49,365 bases of DNA from Gammaproteobacteria bacterium (GTDB lineage Bacteria; Pseudomonadota; Gammaproteobacteria; Pseudomonadales; Pseudohongiellaceae), in NCBI GenBank assembly GCA_030831125.1, contig JAURLQ010000176.1, forward strand, positions 1-49,365. The letters are read 5' to 3'. Every line of letters starts with the position of its first letter. The stretch's first letter is position 1. Both the position numbers and the translations under genes were made by a program. The notes below the pieces were generated by a model, which saw only the letters and a program-made list of their open reading frames with translations, did no database searches and was not told the DNA's origin. Positions 35,647 to 45,648 of this stretch are shown here, piece after piece.

Positions 35647-35934
35647 TTGTATAACTGCCCCCACTGTAATGAACCCGGCATCAGCTCACTGCAGAAACTG
35701 GTCTCTGTTTCTTTCGCGCCGGCCAACTGCAAACTCTGCGGGGAACAGTCATACCTGCATGTAATCCACGGGCTGTACGCCATGATTACCTGGGTTGTTC
35801 TGACATGGGTTTTTATCGGTGTTGCGTTGTATGAGCAAAAATCAATCTATCTGATTGGTACTATTCCAGCCTTGTTTCTTGCTATAGACAAATGCATGCT
35901 CAGGGCGCCGATGCAGTGTGTCCGGAATGAATAG
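35647..35934 (+). CDS. Small zinc-ribbon membrane protein
   Basis: 95 residues, starting at a TTG with GGA 6 bp upstream; the only nearby ATG is out of frame. Two Cys pairs (CPHC near residue 4 and CKLC near residue 32) form a zinc-ribbon-like head, and two hydrophobic helices follow (HGLYAMITWVVLTWVFIGVA and IYLIGTIPALFLAI). Small proteins with this layout are widespread and uncharacterised. It stands alone, convergent with uup. Confidence 0.65.
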   Translation: MYNCPHCNEPGISSLQKLVSVSFAPANCKLCGEQSYLHVIHGLYAMITWVVLTWVFIGVALYEQKSIYLIGTIPALFLAIDKCMLRAPMQCVRNE

Positions 35935-35955
35935 CCAATTCTGAAGAGTTGGGTC

Positions 35956-37854
35956 TTATTTCAGACTTTCCAGCTCTTCCCAGCGATGGAATAGTTGTTC
36001 GAGTTTTTGCTGCGCCTGAGTCAACGCCGTAAAAACAGGCTCGGTGTCACTATGTGCTTTCTGGAAGAAATCCGGATCGGCGATTTTTTCCTCCAGTGCT
36101 GAAATTTCCTTTTCTGCGTTTTCAATCTTCAACGGAAGCTGTTCAAGCTCTCGTTGCAATTTATAAGTAAGTGCCGACTTTGACGGAACAGGCGTGGCGG
36201 CGGGTTTTTCTTCTGTCTTTTCGACTGCTGACTGCAAGCGGGTATTCGAATTCTCCGGCTCACCAAACCTGCCTCCCTGCCGCTGCCAGTCCTTGTATCC
36301 GCCAACGTAACGACGCACTTTGCCATCACCTTCAAATGCTATGCAGCTTTGCACCACATTCTCGATAAAAGTCCTGTCGTGGCTGACCAGAAGCAGCGTA
36401 CCCTGGAATTCAAGCAACAGCTCTTCAAGCAGTTCCAGTGTCTCCATGTCCAGATCATTTGTCGGTTCATCAAGTACCAGCAGGTTGGCTGGTTTGCTGA
36501 AGAGCCTGGCAAGTATCAGGCGATTCTGCTCTCCACCCGACAAGACCTTTGCCGGCTGCCTGAGCCTGTCCGGTGTGAACAGGAAGTCCTGCAGATAGGA
36601 AATCACATGTTTTGATTTCCCGTTTATCTCAACGTAATCACTGCCCTCTGCAAGATTGTCGCGCACACTCTTTTCCGGATCGAGTACACCCCGGAACTGG
36701 TCAAAGTAGGCCAACTCAAGTTTGCTGCCGATCTTTACTGTACCCTGTTGCGGCTGCAGTTCTCCCAACAGTAATTTCAGCAGCGTGGTTTTTCCACAAC
36801 CATTGGGACCCAGCAATCCTATCTTGTCTCCGCGCATGACTTTCGTGGAAAAGTCCCTGATTACCGTACGATCACCAAAGCCATGGCTAACGTGCTCCAG
36901 TTCCATGACTACCTTGCCTGAACGTGAAGCTGTGTTCAGCTCCATGCTGGCCTTGCCCTCCTGGTTTCGTCTGGCCTTGTATTCTTCACGCATGGATTCC
37001 AGCGCCCGCACACGACCTTCGTTACGTGTGCGTCTGGCCTTGATTCCCTGTCGTATCCAGACTTCTTCCTGGGCCAGCTTCTTGTCGAACTCCATGTTGG
37101 ATTTTGCTTCCGCCTCAAGTTGCTGGTCACGAAACTCAAGAAATCGACGGTAATCATGCTGCCACACTCTCAGGTGCCCGCGATCCAGCTCAAGAATGCC
37201 ATTGGCCACTTGCTGAAGGAAACTACGGTCATGGGTAATAACCACAACTGCACCACGATAATCCTGCAGCTGTTTTTCCAGCCACGCGATGGCAGGTATA
37301 TCAAGATGGTTGGTGGGCTCATCAAGCAGAAGCACATCTGGTTCGTTTACCAGAGCCCTGCCAAGGGCAACTCTTCTGGCCCAACCACCGGACAAAGCCT
37401 GCATCTGTTTTTCAGCGGGCAGATCGAGAGCGGAAATAATGCTTTCCACTTTCTGCTGCAGGCTCCAGGCGTTGTTGCTTTCTATCTGGTGCTGTACGGT
37501 TTCCATGCGCGCCAGCACAGCTTCCGTTGGATCCTGTTCTGTCAGATGGCGATACTCCTTGATCATTGCCGCGGCCTCAGCAAGTCCGTCTGCCACATAA
37601 TCAAACACGGTCTGTCCGGATGCCTTTGGCAATTCCTGATCCAGCCACGCAATGCGCATTTCACTTTGTCGCCACACTTCTCCGCCATCGGGCAGCACCT
37701 GACCCCCAAGCAGCTTCAGGAAAGTGGACTTGCCGGCTCCATTGCGGCCAAGCAGGCCCCAGCGTTCGCCTGGCTGTATAGTGAGATCAACATGATCCAG
37801 CAACACATGGGTGCCGAATGCGAGTTGTACATCTGAAAGTCTGAAAAGTGGCAT
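35956..37854 (-). CDS. uup: ABC-F ATPase Uup
   Basis: 632 residues. Two ATPase domains in one chain: GLLGRNGAGKSTFLKLLGG, LSGGWARRVALGRAL, VLLLDEPTNHLD, and GLLGPNGCGKTTLLKLLLG, LSGGEQNRLILARLF, LLVLDEPTNDLD. The charged linker between them and a C-terminal coiled coil (ENAEKEISALEEKIADPDFF onward) distinguish Uup from other ABC-F proteins. It is cytoplasmic, ribosome- or DNA-associated, and known for effects on precise transposon excision. Divergent from ubiX. Confidence 0.93.
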   Translation of the reverse strand: MPLFRLSDVQLAFGTHVLLDHVDLTIQPGERWGLLGRNGAGKSTFLKLLGGQVLPDGGEVWRQSEMRIAWLDQELPKASGQTVFDYVADGLAEAAAMIKEYRHLTEQDPTEAVLARMETVQHQIESNNAWSLQQKVESIISALDLPAEKQMQALSGGWARRVALGRALVNEPDVLLLDEPTNHLDIPAIAWLEKQLQDYRGAVVVITHDRSFLQQVANGILELDRGHLRVWQHDYRRFLEFRDQQLEAEAKSNMEFDKKLAQEEVWIRQGIKARRTRNEGRVRALESMREEYKARRNQEGKASMELNTASRSGKVVMELEHVSHGFGDRTVIRDFSTKVMRGDKIGLLGPNGCGKTTLLKLLLGELQPQQGTVKIGSKLELAYFDQFRGVLDPEKSVRDNLAEGSDYVEINGKSKHVISYLQDFLFTPDRLRQPAKVLSGGEQNRLILARLFSKPANLLVLDEPTNDLDMETLELLEELLLEFQGTLLLVSHDRTFIENVVQSCIAFEGDGKVRRYVGGYKDWQRQGGRFGEPENSNTRLQSAVEKTEEKPAATPVPSKSALTYKLQRELEQLPLKIENAEKEISALEEKIADPDFFQKAHSDTEPVFTALTQAQQKLEQLFHRWEELESLK

Positions 37855-37912
37855 GTGGGGGTTCTGAAAGGCTGCGTTACAATAACGGCCTGGAAAAAAG
37901 CGGCGAGTCTAC

Positions 37913-38500
37913 ATGAAATCTCAGGGCAATTCCCCGGAACGACTCATTATCGGCATCAGCGGCGCCTCAGGCATCGTGTACGGTATTGAAGCACTCAAAC
38001 AGTTACGCGCACTGGGCGTGGAAAGTCATCTTGTTGCAAGTAAATCGGCCATTTTGACCCTTACCCACGAAACCGACATGAAATATGCCGCATTGTGCGA
38101 GCTGGCAGATCATCATTACAGCAATTCAGATATCGGTGCTGTGCTGGCCAGTGGCAGTTTCCGCAGCATGGGCATGCTGGTTGCACCCTGTTCCATCCGC
38201 TCACTGTCAGAAATTGCCAGTGGTGTTACCGGCTCTTTGCTGACAAGGGCTGCCGATGTAGTACTCAAGGAAAGACGGCGACTCGTTCTGATGGTCCGGG
38301 AAACGCCATTGCATGCCGGACATCTGCAAAGCATGCTGAATGTCACCCATGCAGGTGCTGTAGTCATGCCACCGGTACCGGCGTTCTACACGCGGCCGAA
38401 AAGCCTGCAGGATCTGGTTACACAGAGTGTGGGTCGGGCGCTGGATCTGTTCGGACTGGAAAGTGATATTCCGCGCTGGAATGGCGGAAAAGAAGACTGA
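37913..38500 (+). CDS. ubiX: Flavin prenyltransferase UbiX
   Basis: 195 residues. GISGASGIVYGIEALKQL is the FMN-binding start; SGSFRSMGMLVAPCSIRSLS and GVTGSLLTRAADVVLKERR are the conserved middle blocks, and VRETPLHAGHLQSM lies near the prenyl site. UbiX makes the prenylated FMN cofactor needed by UbiD decarboxylases in ubiquinone synthesis. No ubiD gene lies in the window. It is followed by a hairpin and the convergent rpmG gene. Confidence 0.95.
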   Translation: MKSQGNSPERLIIGISGASGIVYGIEALKQLRALGVESHLVASKSAILTLTHETDMKYAALCELADHHYSNSDIGAVLASGSFRSMGMLVAPCSIRSLSEIASGVTGSLLTRAADVVLKERRRLVLMVRETPLHAGHLQSMLNVTHAGAVVMPPVPAFYTRPKSLQDLVTQSVGRALDLFGLESDIPRWNGGKED

Positions 38501-38517
38501 GGAGCTGTAGATTGGGC

Positions 38518-38541
38518 CGGGAGCCCGGAATCAGGCTCCCG
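38518..38541. terminator. Hairpin between convergent ubiX and rpmG
   Basis: CGGGAGCC-CGGAATCA-GGCTCCCG is an 8-bp perfect stem located between the two convergent stop codons. No U-tract on either side. Confidence 0.5.
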
Positions 38542-38562
38542 CAAGTGGCAATTCGAAGCTGA

Positions 38563-38718
38563 TTACTTGATTTTGGCTTCGTTGTAGATCACGTGCTTGC
38601 GAACAACAGGATCAAATTTCTTGATCTGCATTTTGTCCGGCATGTTGCGTTTGTTCTTGTCAGTGGTATAGAAGTGGCCGGTGCCGGCGCTGGATACCAG
38701 TCGGATTTTGTCTCTCAT
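38563..38718 (-). CDS. rpmG: 50S ribosomal protein L33
   Basis: 51 residues, read on the minus strand from the ATG at 38718: it begins [19 protein letters not shown] and ends with [16 protein letters not shown]. It is the Cys-free form of L33, which does not bind zinc. It lies 54 bp downstream of rpmB, the usual rpmB-rpmG pair. Confidence 0.96.
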   Translation of the reverse strand: MRDKIRLVSSAGTGHFYTTDKNKRNMPDKMQIKKFDPVVRKHVIYNEAKIK

Positions 38719-38772
38719 GACGTTTTCCTTATCTCAAAAATTCAGCAATCAAAGTCTAACAACTTGATTTGT

Positions 38773-39009
38773 TTATACTTTCTCGCCTCTGCCCCGGATA
38801 TCACCCAGGACCTGCTCGATACCAACCTTGTCGATAATGCGCATGCCTTTGCTGGACAGACGCAGCTTGACGAAGCGCTTTTCGGATTCTACCCAGAACC
38901 GGTGCGTATGCAGGTTGGGGCAGAAACGACGCTTGGTGCGGTTTTTGGCGTGAGAGACGTTGTTGCCGGTCATGGGGCTCTTGCCGGTCACCATACATAC
39001 TCTGGACAT
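38773..39009 (-). CDS. rpmB: 50S ribosomal protein L28
   Basis: 78 residues beginning [20 protein letters not shown], with the conserved [20 protein letters not shown] and a C-terminal [10 protein letters not shown]. Very close to enterobacterial L28 in length and sequence. First gene of the rpmB-rpmG unit; a 569-bp repeat-filled gap separates it from radC upstream. Confidence 0.97.
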   Translation of the reverse strand: MSRVCMVTGKSPMTGNNVSHAKNRTKRRFCPNLHTHRFWVESEKRFVKLRLSSKGMRIIDKVGIEQVLGDIRGRGEKV

Positions 39010-39170
39010 GATTTGCCTCGTAATACTTGTTTGATTTTCAACAAAATTCTGTCCCGGGGGGTTTTGCCGGGAAAAAAGAGGCGCGATTTATACCAGAAGC
39101 CCACTTTACAGGCAAGAAAAATGCCGATTTGCCCGTGACTCAGTTTTTAAAACGACAATCGAATGTGGCT

Positions 39171-39271
39171 GGATTACAGTAATATTTTCGCGACACGCCG
39201 TGAACCCATCCATGGGGGCTCGACTGCGGCATCCCTGCCGCAGACGGTCGCTCAATCTATTACTGCAATCC
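39171..39271. repeat. Dispersed palindromic element, copy 2
   Basis: 101 bp. Terminal arms GGATTACAGTAATA and TATTACTGCAATCC match in 13 of 14. Inside are GCGACACGCCGTG and the complementary ACGGTCGC near the other end, the small hairpin CCCA-TCCA-TGGG and the larger TGCGGCA-TCCC-TGCCGCA, so the whole folds as an outer stem with two inner hairpins. It is in the same orientation as copies 1 and 4. Confidence 0.92.
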
Positions 39272-39329
39272 ATCTTCATACACCAGTGATAATTCAAGCA
39301 GAGAAAAAACGATATTCTCGAATTCTCGA

Positions 39330-39447
39330 GAAACCCACTACGATGGGGTATATCAGGCCGAAGCAGGGGGAGTCAGGCGAGGAGCGTGAGCGAGCGAGCT
39401 GAGCTCACCCTGGTAGGCCGGGTGCTACTGGATCTGGAGTGGGTTTC
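39330..39447. repeat. 118-bp structured element with 10-bp terminal inverted repeats
   Basis: GAAACCCACT (39330-39339) and AGTGGGTTTC (39438-39447) are perfect inverted repeats. Internal structure includes CACCC-TGGTAGGCC-GGGTG, the pair GTGAGC/GCTCAC, and two direct copies of AGGCCG. The left end abuts the palindrome TTCTCGAGAA and a tandem ATTCTCGA. No open frame of note. It is unrelated to the neighbouring 100-bp element and could be a miniature mobile element or a small structured RNA. Confidence 0.55.
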
Positions 39448-39477
39448 CCATGATAGATGATTGTTTTTCAGAATAGG

Positions 39478-39516
39478 CCCTACCACAGATGGTCGCTCAA
39501 ACTATTACTGCAACCC
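39478..39516. repeat. Fragment of the dispersed palindromic element
   Basis: About 39 bp match the right end of the element: CCCTACCACAGATGGTCGCT followed by CAAACTATTACTGCAACCC. The left half is missing. It lies 207 bp from the end of copy 2 and just beyond the 118-bp element. Confidence 0.75.
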
Positions 39517-39578
39517 AGCCTGAGCCAGCAACTCTCAACATTGAAAAGAAGAAAATACCGCCGATTTTTCCTATACCT

Positions 39579-40250
39579 CTAGATAAGGCCTCTTTCTGCC
39601 AGTGAAACCACCTCGCTGTCGCACACCACAAGATGGTCAAGGGTCCTGATATCAATGAGTCCCAGCGCATTCTTGAGCCTTCTGGTGATGCTGATATCGG
39701 CCTGGCTGGGCTCGGCAACACCCGATGGATGATTATGCGCAAAAATGAGCGCAGCGGCATTGTGATGCAGGGAACGTCTGAGCACTTCCCGCGGATGTAC
39801 CATGGAGCCGTCTATAGTGCCCTGGAACAGCTCTTCCTGCGCAATCACCCGATGCTGGTTGTCCAGGAACAGGCACAGGAACACTTCCCGCGTATAGGCC
39901 CGCATACGACTGCGGATATAGTTGCGCGTGAGTGCCGAGCTGGTAAGACAGTCGCTGCGCTGAAGCGTTTCAAGCATATGCCGTTGCGTAAGCTCAACGG
40001 CCTGCAACTGTGCATACTTGCTGGTGCCCATACCGGGTACAGCACAGAAATCGTCAGCCGCTGCTTCAATGACGCCACGCACACCACCGAAAATGCCCAG
40101 CAGCTTTCTGGCAAGATCCAGCGCAGAATGACCGGCAGTCCCGGTGCGCAGAAATATGGCGAGCAGTTCTGCATCCGAAAGCGACTGCGCGCCGCTTTTG
40201 AGCAGTTTTTCCCTGGGTCGCTCCTGCAAAGGCCAGTCTGATATCGCCAT
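39579..40250 (-). CDS. radC: RadC (JAB/MPN-domain protein)
   Basis: 223 residues from the ATG at 40250, which has GGGAGGAACC directly upstream; longer in-frame starts lack support. The N-terminal helix-hairpin-helix region ([20 protein letters not shown]) and the C-terminal JAMM metal motif ([16 protein letters not shown]) are clear. Despite the historic name, RadC has no proven repair role. It follows the usual neighbourhood next to rpmB-rpmG and coaBC. Confidence 0.93.
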   Translation of the reverse strand: MAISDWPLQERPREKLLKSGAQSLSDAELLAIFLRTGTAGHSALDLARKLLGIFGGVRGVIEAAADDFCAVPGMGTSKYAQLQAVELTQRHMLETLQRSDCLTSSALTRNYIRSRMRAYTREVFLCLFLDNQHRVIAQEELFQGTIDGSMVHPREVLRRSLHHNAAALIFAHNHPSGVAEPSQADISITRRLKNALGLIDIRTLDHLVVCDSEVVSLAERGLI

Positions 40251-40371
40251 GGTTCCTCCCTGAACCTGTTTCCTGTTGCCTTGCAGTCTAGTAGAAAATC
40301 TACCGTATGCTCTTGAAAAACACTGCTTCGACAACAGGTATACTGCTTGTCTGTTCAATCGGGAAAGCGGC

Positions 40372-41472
40372 ATGGATTTTTTGACAGAGATTATCAATAA
40401 CAATGAGAACGCCTGGATACTGCACGTATTCCTGGTGGTACTGGCCACCGTTGTTTTCAATTTCATCCTGCGCCTTATCCTGAAAAAGGTAGCTACGCAT
40501 GCAGCAGAAACCACCAACCTCTGGGACGATGCGCTTACAGGTGCTCTTGCACGCCCCCTGCAGCTTGGTTCATGGGTCATTGGCCTGAGCATTGCCGCCG
40601 GGATCATTGAAGGCGTTACCGAGAACGACATTTTCGATTACACGGGCCTTGTTCGTCGTATAGCGCTGATCCTTCTGTTGATGATGTTTCTTCTCCAATT
40701 CATCCGGAACGTCGAAGCCAACTTCATGAAGAAGCGCAAGCAACGCGAGCTGGAAACTGACGAAATCACGATCAGGGTCATTGGCAGACTGCTGCGCCTT
40801 TCCGTGCTGATCACCGGTGTACTGGTAATACTGCAAACCCTCGGGATCAGCGTTTCAGGAGTGGTTGCCTTTGGCGGTATCGGAGGTATCGCTGTTGGTT
40901 TCGCCGCCAAGGATCTGCTGGCCAACTTTTTCGGGGGCTTGATGATCTATCTGGATCGTCCATTTTCTGTAGGCGACTGGGTGCGTTCACCCGATCGGGA
41001 AATCGAAGGCACCGTTGAAGACATCGGCTGGCGGCTTACAATCATTCGTACCTTCGACAAGCGGCCGCTTTACATACCCAACTCGGCTTTCGCGACTATT
41101 GCCGTGGAAAATCCTTCCCGCATGCTCAATCGCCGAATTCACGAGACTTTCGGTTTGCGTTACTGCGATGCCGGAAAAATGCGTGATATCACCTCAGATG
41201 TGAAAAACATGCTGCAGAACCACCCTGAGATCGACCAGAACCAGATCATCATGGTGAACTTCAACAGCCTGGCACCCTCATCGCTGGACTTTTTCATCTA
41301 TACCTTCACCAAAACCACCGACTGGGCGCACTACCATGAAGTGAAACAGGATGTGCTGTTGAAAGTTGTCGACATCATTCACGAACACGGCGCCGACATC
41401 GCGTTCCCGACCCGCACAGTGGACGGGCTGGATGCTCTGGCCGGCGACCCCACCGAAAAGGAAATACCGTAG
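40372..41472 (+). CDS. MscS-family mechanosensitive channel
   Basis: 366 residues from the ATG at 40372, preceded by GGGAAAG. Membrane helices near 17-38, 60-80, 95-113 and 130-150, then the pore helix and beta domain typical of Msc[57 protein letters not shown] and [18 protein letters not shown]. It releases solutes on hypo-osmotic shock. The extra N-terminal helices suggest a YnaI/MscM-like type rather than the minimal three-helix form. It is inserted between radC and coaBC, which are usually adjacent. Its stop codon lies inside a REP repeat. Confidence 0.92.
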   Translation: MDFLTEIINNNENAWILHVFLVVLATVVFNFILRLILKKVATHAAETTNLWDDALTGALARPLQLGSWVIGLSIAAGIIEGVTENDIFDYTGLVRRIALILLLMMFLLQFIRNVEANFMKKRKQRELETDEITIRVIGRLLRLSVLITGVLVILQTLGISVSGVVAFGGIGGIAVGFAAKDLLANFFGGLMIYLDRPFSVGDWVRSPDREIEGTVEDIGWRLTIIRTFDKRPLYIPNSAFATIAVENPSRMLNRRIHETFGLRYCDAGKMRDITSDVKNMLQNHPEIDQNQIIMVNFNSLAPSSLDFFIYTFTKTTDWAHYHEVKQDVLLKVVDIIHEHGADIAFPTRTVDGLDALAGDPTEKEIP

Positions 41473-41678
41473 GGGCGCGCGTCAGTGCGCCCAATGGATC
41501 GCCCCGAATACATTGAAACCCGAATGTATCGTAGGGGCGCATGAAAGTGCGCCCATTTGGCCATATCAAATTGGCCTGAATATTTGGCCATCCCCGGGTC
41601 GACTAACGCCGACCCCTACCTGGCATTGGGCATATCTGCAGAAATCCGGTATTGGTAGGGGCGCGCGTCAGTGCGCCC
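41469..41678. repeat. Cluster of four GTAG-headed REP hairpins
   Basis: Three direct units at 41469-41492, 41531-41554 and 41655-41678 share GTAG then GGGCGC, an 8-nt loop, and GCGCCC; units 1 and 3 are identical. A fourth unit at 41596-41619 is inverted and of a second type: GTAG then GGGTCGGC and GTCGACCC around a short loop. GTAG at the foot of a hairpin is the known hallmark of REPs processed by RAYT transposases; no RAYT gene is in the window. The TAG stop of the channel gene is the TAG of unit 1. Confidence 0.85.
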
Positions 41679-41770
41679 TCACAGATGCTGCAAATTGAAT
41701 CAATCAGGGCTTGTTGATAGGCTGTGCCGACTTCCGGCTTGCCCTGTAGCCGACAGGATCAGCTCCCCAA

Positions 41771-42955
41771 ATGTCCACACTGCAGAACAAACGCATCCTG
41801 CTCGGTATCACCGGCAGTATTGCCGCCTACAAGAGCGCTGAACTCTGCCGCCTCCTCATCAAGGCCGGCGCTGAGGTGCGCGTAGTACTCACAGAAAGCG
41901 CCCGCATGTTCATCACCCCCATGACCATGCAGGCGCTTTCCGGCAATCGTGTCCACACTGAACTGCTGGATGTGGAAGCCGAAGCCGGCATGGGACACAT
42001 TGCCCTGGCCCGCTGGGCCGATCTGATAGTTGTTGCGCCGGCAAGCGCCAATTTCCTGGCCCGCCTGCTCCATGGCGAAGCCGATGACCTGCTGACAACA
42101 CTCTGCCTGGCAAGACGCTCTGAACTGGCATTGGCACCAGCCATGAATCAGGCAATGTGGAGCAACAGCAGTACACGCCAGAATGTTGAGCGGCTGTCTC
42201 AAATGGCAGTGCATATCTGGGGCCCTGGCAATGGCGAACAGGCCTGTGGTGACGAAGGCGTGGGACGCATGCTGGAACCAGAAGAATTGCTTGGCCTTTG
42301 TGCCGCACAGTTTGAATCAGGTTTGCTGGCCGGCAAGACAGTGACCATTACGGCAGGACCCACAAGAGAAGCCATCGACCCCGTCCGGTATATCAGCAAT
42401 CACAGTTCAGGCAAGATGGGCTACGCACTTGCTGAAGCAGCGGTTGAAGCCGGCGCAAAGGTTACGCTGATCAGTGGCCCGGTCAGTATTCCCGTACCTC
42501 AACGACTTCATTGTGTGCAGGTGGAAAGTGCGCAGCAGATGCTGCAGGCCTGCAGGGAACATCCGGCAGACATCTTCATTGGTGTTGCTGCTGTTGCAGA
42601 CTACCGACCCGAACAGGCAGCCGCACAGAAAATCAAGAAGGATGCCGACTACATGGAAATCAGACTGGTCCGCAATCCCGACATCCTCGCAAGCATTGCC
42701 ACCGGCGCATCCCGCCCGTTCTGCGTGGGTTTTGCCGCCGAAACGGAAAATCTCGAGGCAAACGCCCTGCACAAGCTTGAACACAAGAATCTCGACATGA
42801 TTGTCGCAAACGATGCAAGTGCCACTTTCGGCAGTGATGAAGCATCGGCCACTGTTTATTGGGCCGGTGGCAATCAGGTGCTTGAACCTCACAGCAAGGC
42901 CGGACTTACACGCGAGATCATCCGCCTGATAGCCGAAAGATTGAAGAGTGCATGA
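41771..42955 (+). CDS. coaBC: Bifunctional phosphopantothenoylcysteine decarboxylase / phosphopantothenate-cysteine ligase CoaBC
   Basis: 394 residues. N-terminal flavin decarboxylase domain: GITGSIAAYKSAELCRLL, PASANFLARLLHGEADDLL and the substrate-binding PAMNQAMW. C-terminal ligase domain from about residue 190: ITAGPTREAIDPVRYISNHS, KMGYALAEAAVEAGAKVTLI and the lysine motif AAQKIKKDADYMEI. The protein makes 4'-phosphopantetheine from phosphopantothenate, the substrate of CoaD encoded at 16.0 kb. It overlaps algC by 4 bp; the dut gene that often sits between them is absent. Confidence 0.96.
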   Translation: MSTLQNKRILLGITGSIAAYKSAELCRLLIKAGAEVRVVLTESARMFITPMTMQALSGNRVHTELLDVEAEAGMGHIALARWADLIVVAPASANFLARLLHGEADDLLTTLCLARRSELALAPAMNQAMWSNSSTRQNVERLSQMAVHIWGPGNGEQACGDEGVGRMLEPEELLGLCAAQFESGLLAGKTVTITAGPTREAIDPVRYISNHSSGKMGYALAEAAVEAGAKVTLISGPVSIPVPQRLHCVQVESAQQMLQACREHPADIFIGVAAVADYRPEQAAAQKIKKDADYMEIRLVRNPDILASIATGASRPFCVGFAAETENLEANALHKLEHKNLDMIVANDASATFGSDEASATVYWAGGNQVLEPHSKAGLTREIIRLIAERLKSA

Positions 42956-44334
42956 ACATCGCCACAATTGAACCTTCAATTTTCCGTGCCTACGACATCA
43001 GGGGCATTGTGGGTGAAGGACTTGATGCCGCTTCTGTAAAGCTGATCGGCCAGGCCATTGCCAGCGAAGCACTGGATCTGGGTGAGCAAACCCTTTTGCT
43101 TGGCCGCGATGCCCGGCTATCCAGTCCCCGGTTGGGAGAAACACTACGCAACGGCATCCTGTCTTCTGGCTGCAATGTCATAGACCTGGGTGTAGTCCCC
43201 ACCCCGCTACTCTACTTCGCCACGCAAACCATGCCGGTGCACTCCGGCGTAATGCTCACTGGCAGTCACAATCCGGCCCACTACAACGGCATCAAGATAG
43301 TGCTGCAAAAAAGTACGCTGGCCGGTTGCCGGATAGATGATCTGCGCAAACGCATAGACGAAAATCGCCTGCATTGTGGCAATGGCACACAATCACAACA
43401 CAATATCCTGCCTGACTATCTGGCCTGTATCAGCCAGCAGATCAATCTGAAGCGTCCTTACCGGGTGGTTGTCGATTGCGGTAATGGTGTAGCCGGTCTG
43501 GTTGCTCCCGTGCTGCTTGAAAAACTGGGCTGCACAACCATACCTCTTTACTGTGAGCCAGACGGCAATTTTCCGCATCATCATCCCGATCCAACCAGAG
43601 AGGAAAACCTGCAGGACCTCATTGAAAAGGTACAGCAGGAAGAGGCAGATCTGGGCATTGCCCTGGATGGCGATGGCGACAGGGTCGGACTTGTAACAGC
43701 AAAAGGCGCCATTATCGATGCCGACAAACTGTTGATGGCATTTTCTATGGACATACTCCCCGACAATGAAGGTGCCGGCGTGGTCTACGATGTCAAAAGC
43801 AGCCACCATCTGGGCCGCATCATCAAGGAAATGGGTGGTGTTGGCATCATGTGCAAAAGCGGCCATTCCTGGGTGAAGCAGAAGCTGCTGGAAACCGGCG
43901 CACTGCTCGGCGGGGAATATTCGGCCCATATTTTTTTCAAGCACCGCTGGTTCGGATTTGATGACGGCATGTATGCTGCCTGTCGCTTTCTTGAATTGCT
44001 CGACAAGTATGAAACCAATGCTGAAGCACTGCTCGACAGGTTGCCGGCAAGTGTCAGCACACCAGAGCTGTTTATCCCGGTAGCAGAATCCGACAAGTTT
44101 GCGTTGATGGAAGTGCTGGTGGAAAAACTGCAGTTGCGTGGTGCCAGCTTCGATTATCTCGATGGCATCAGGGCCAATTTTGAAATGGGCTGGGCCCTCA
44201 TCCGTGCTTCCAACACAACGCCTACGCTGGTGCTGCGTTTTGAAGCCGACACGCAGGCCGACCTGGAAGCAATCCAGACAAGCTTCCGTTCCGCCCTGTT
44301 GAAATTGCTACCCGATCTTGCGTTACCTTTCTGA
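42952..44334 (+). CDS. algC: Phosphomannomutase/phosphoglucomutase (AlgC-type)
   Basis: 460 residues. The active-site phosphoserine loop is MLTGSHNPAHYNGIKI, the metal loop is LDGDGDRVGLV, and the sugar-binding GGEYSAHIFFKHRWFGFDDG and C-terminal RASNTTPTLVLRFE phosphate loop are present. It interconverts mannose- or glucose-1- and 6-phosphates for lipopolysaccharide and exopolysaccharide precursors. The position after coaBC, start overlapping its stop, and before argB is the Pseudomonas-like order without dut. The 394-bp gap that follows holds repeat copy 3. Confidence 0.94.
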   Translation: MNIATIEPSIFRAYDIRGIVGEGLDAASVKLIGQAIASEALDLGEQTLLLGRDARLSSPRLGETLRNGILSSGCNVIDLGVVPTPLLYFATQTMPVHSGVMLTGSHNPAHYNGIKIVLQKSTLAGCRIDDLRKRIDENRLHCGNGTQSQHNILPDYLACISQQINLKRPYRVVVDCGNGVAGLVAPVLLEKLGCTTIPLYCEPDGNFPHHHPDPTREENLQDLIEKVQQEEADLGIALDGDGDRVGLVTAKGAIIDADKLLMAFSMDILPDNEGAGVVYDVKSSHHLGRIIKEMGGVGIMCKSGHSWVKQKLLETGALLGGEYSAHIFFKHRWFGFDDGMYAACRFLELLDKYETNAEALLDRLPASVSTPELFIPVAESDKFALMEVLVEKLQLRGASFDYLDGIRANFEMGWALIRASNTTPTLVLRFEADTQADLEAIQTSFRSALLKLLPDLALPF

Positions 44335-44411
44335 TAGAATCGCTGATAGTAAGTGTTTGCTACTACTGATCCGTGCAATTTTTCGGACAATGCCAGCTGG
44401 CGTACAGATGC

Positions 44412-45643
<1,232 letters not shown>

Positions 45644-45648
45644 AGCCC

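Noticed and set aside
39330-39447. Integron attC site
   Set aside because: The ends are GAAACCCACT/AGTGGGTTTC, not the RYYYAAC/GTTRRRY core pair, and there is no integrase or cassette array.
41469-41678. CRISPR array
   Set aside because: The repeat units are short hairpins of two types in both orientations with irregular spacing, and no cas gene is present.
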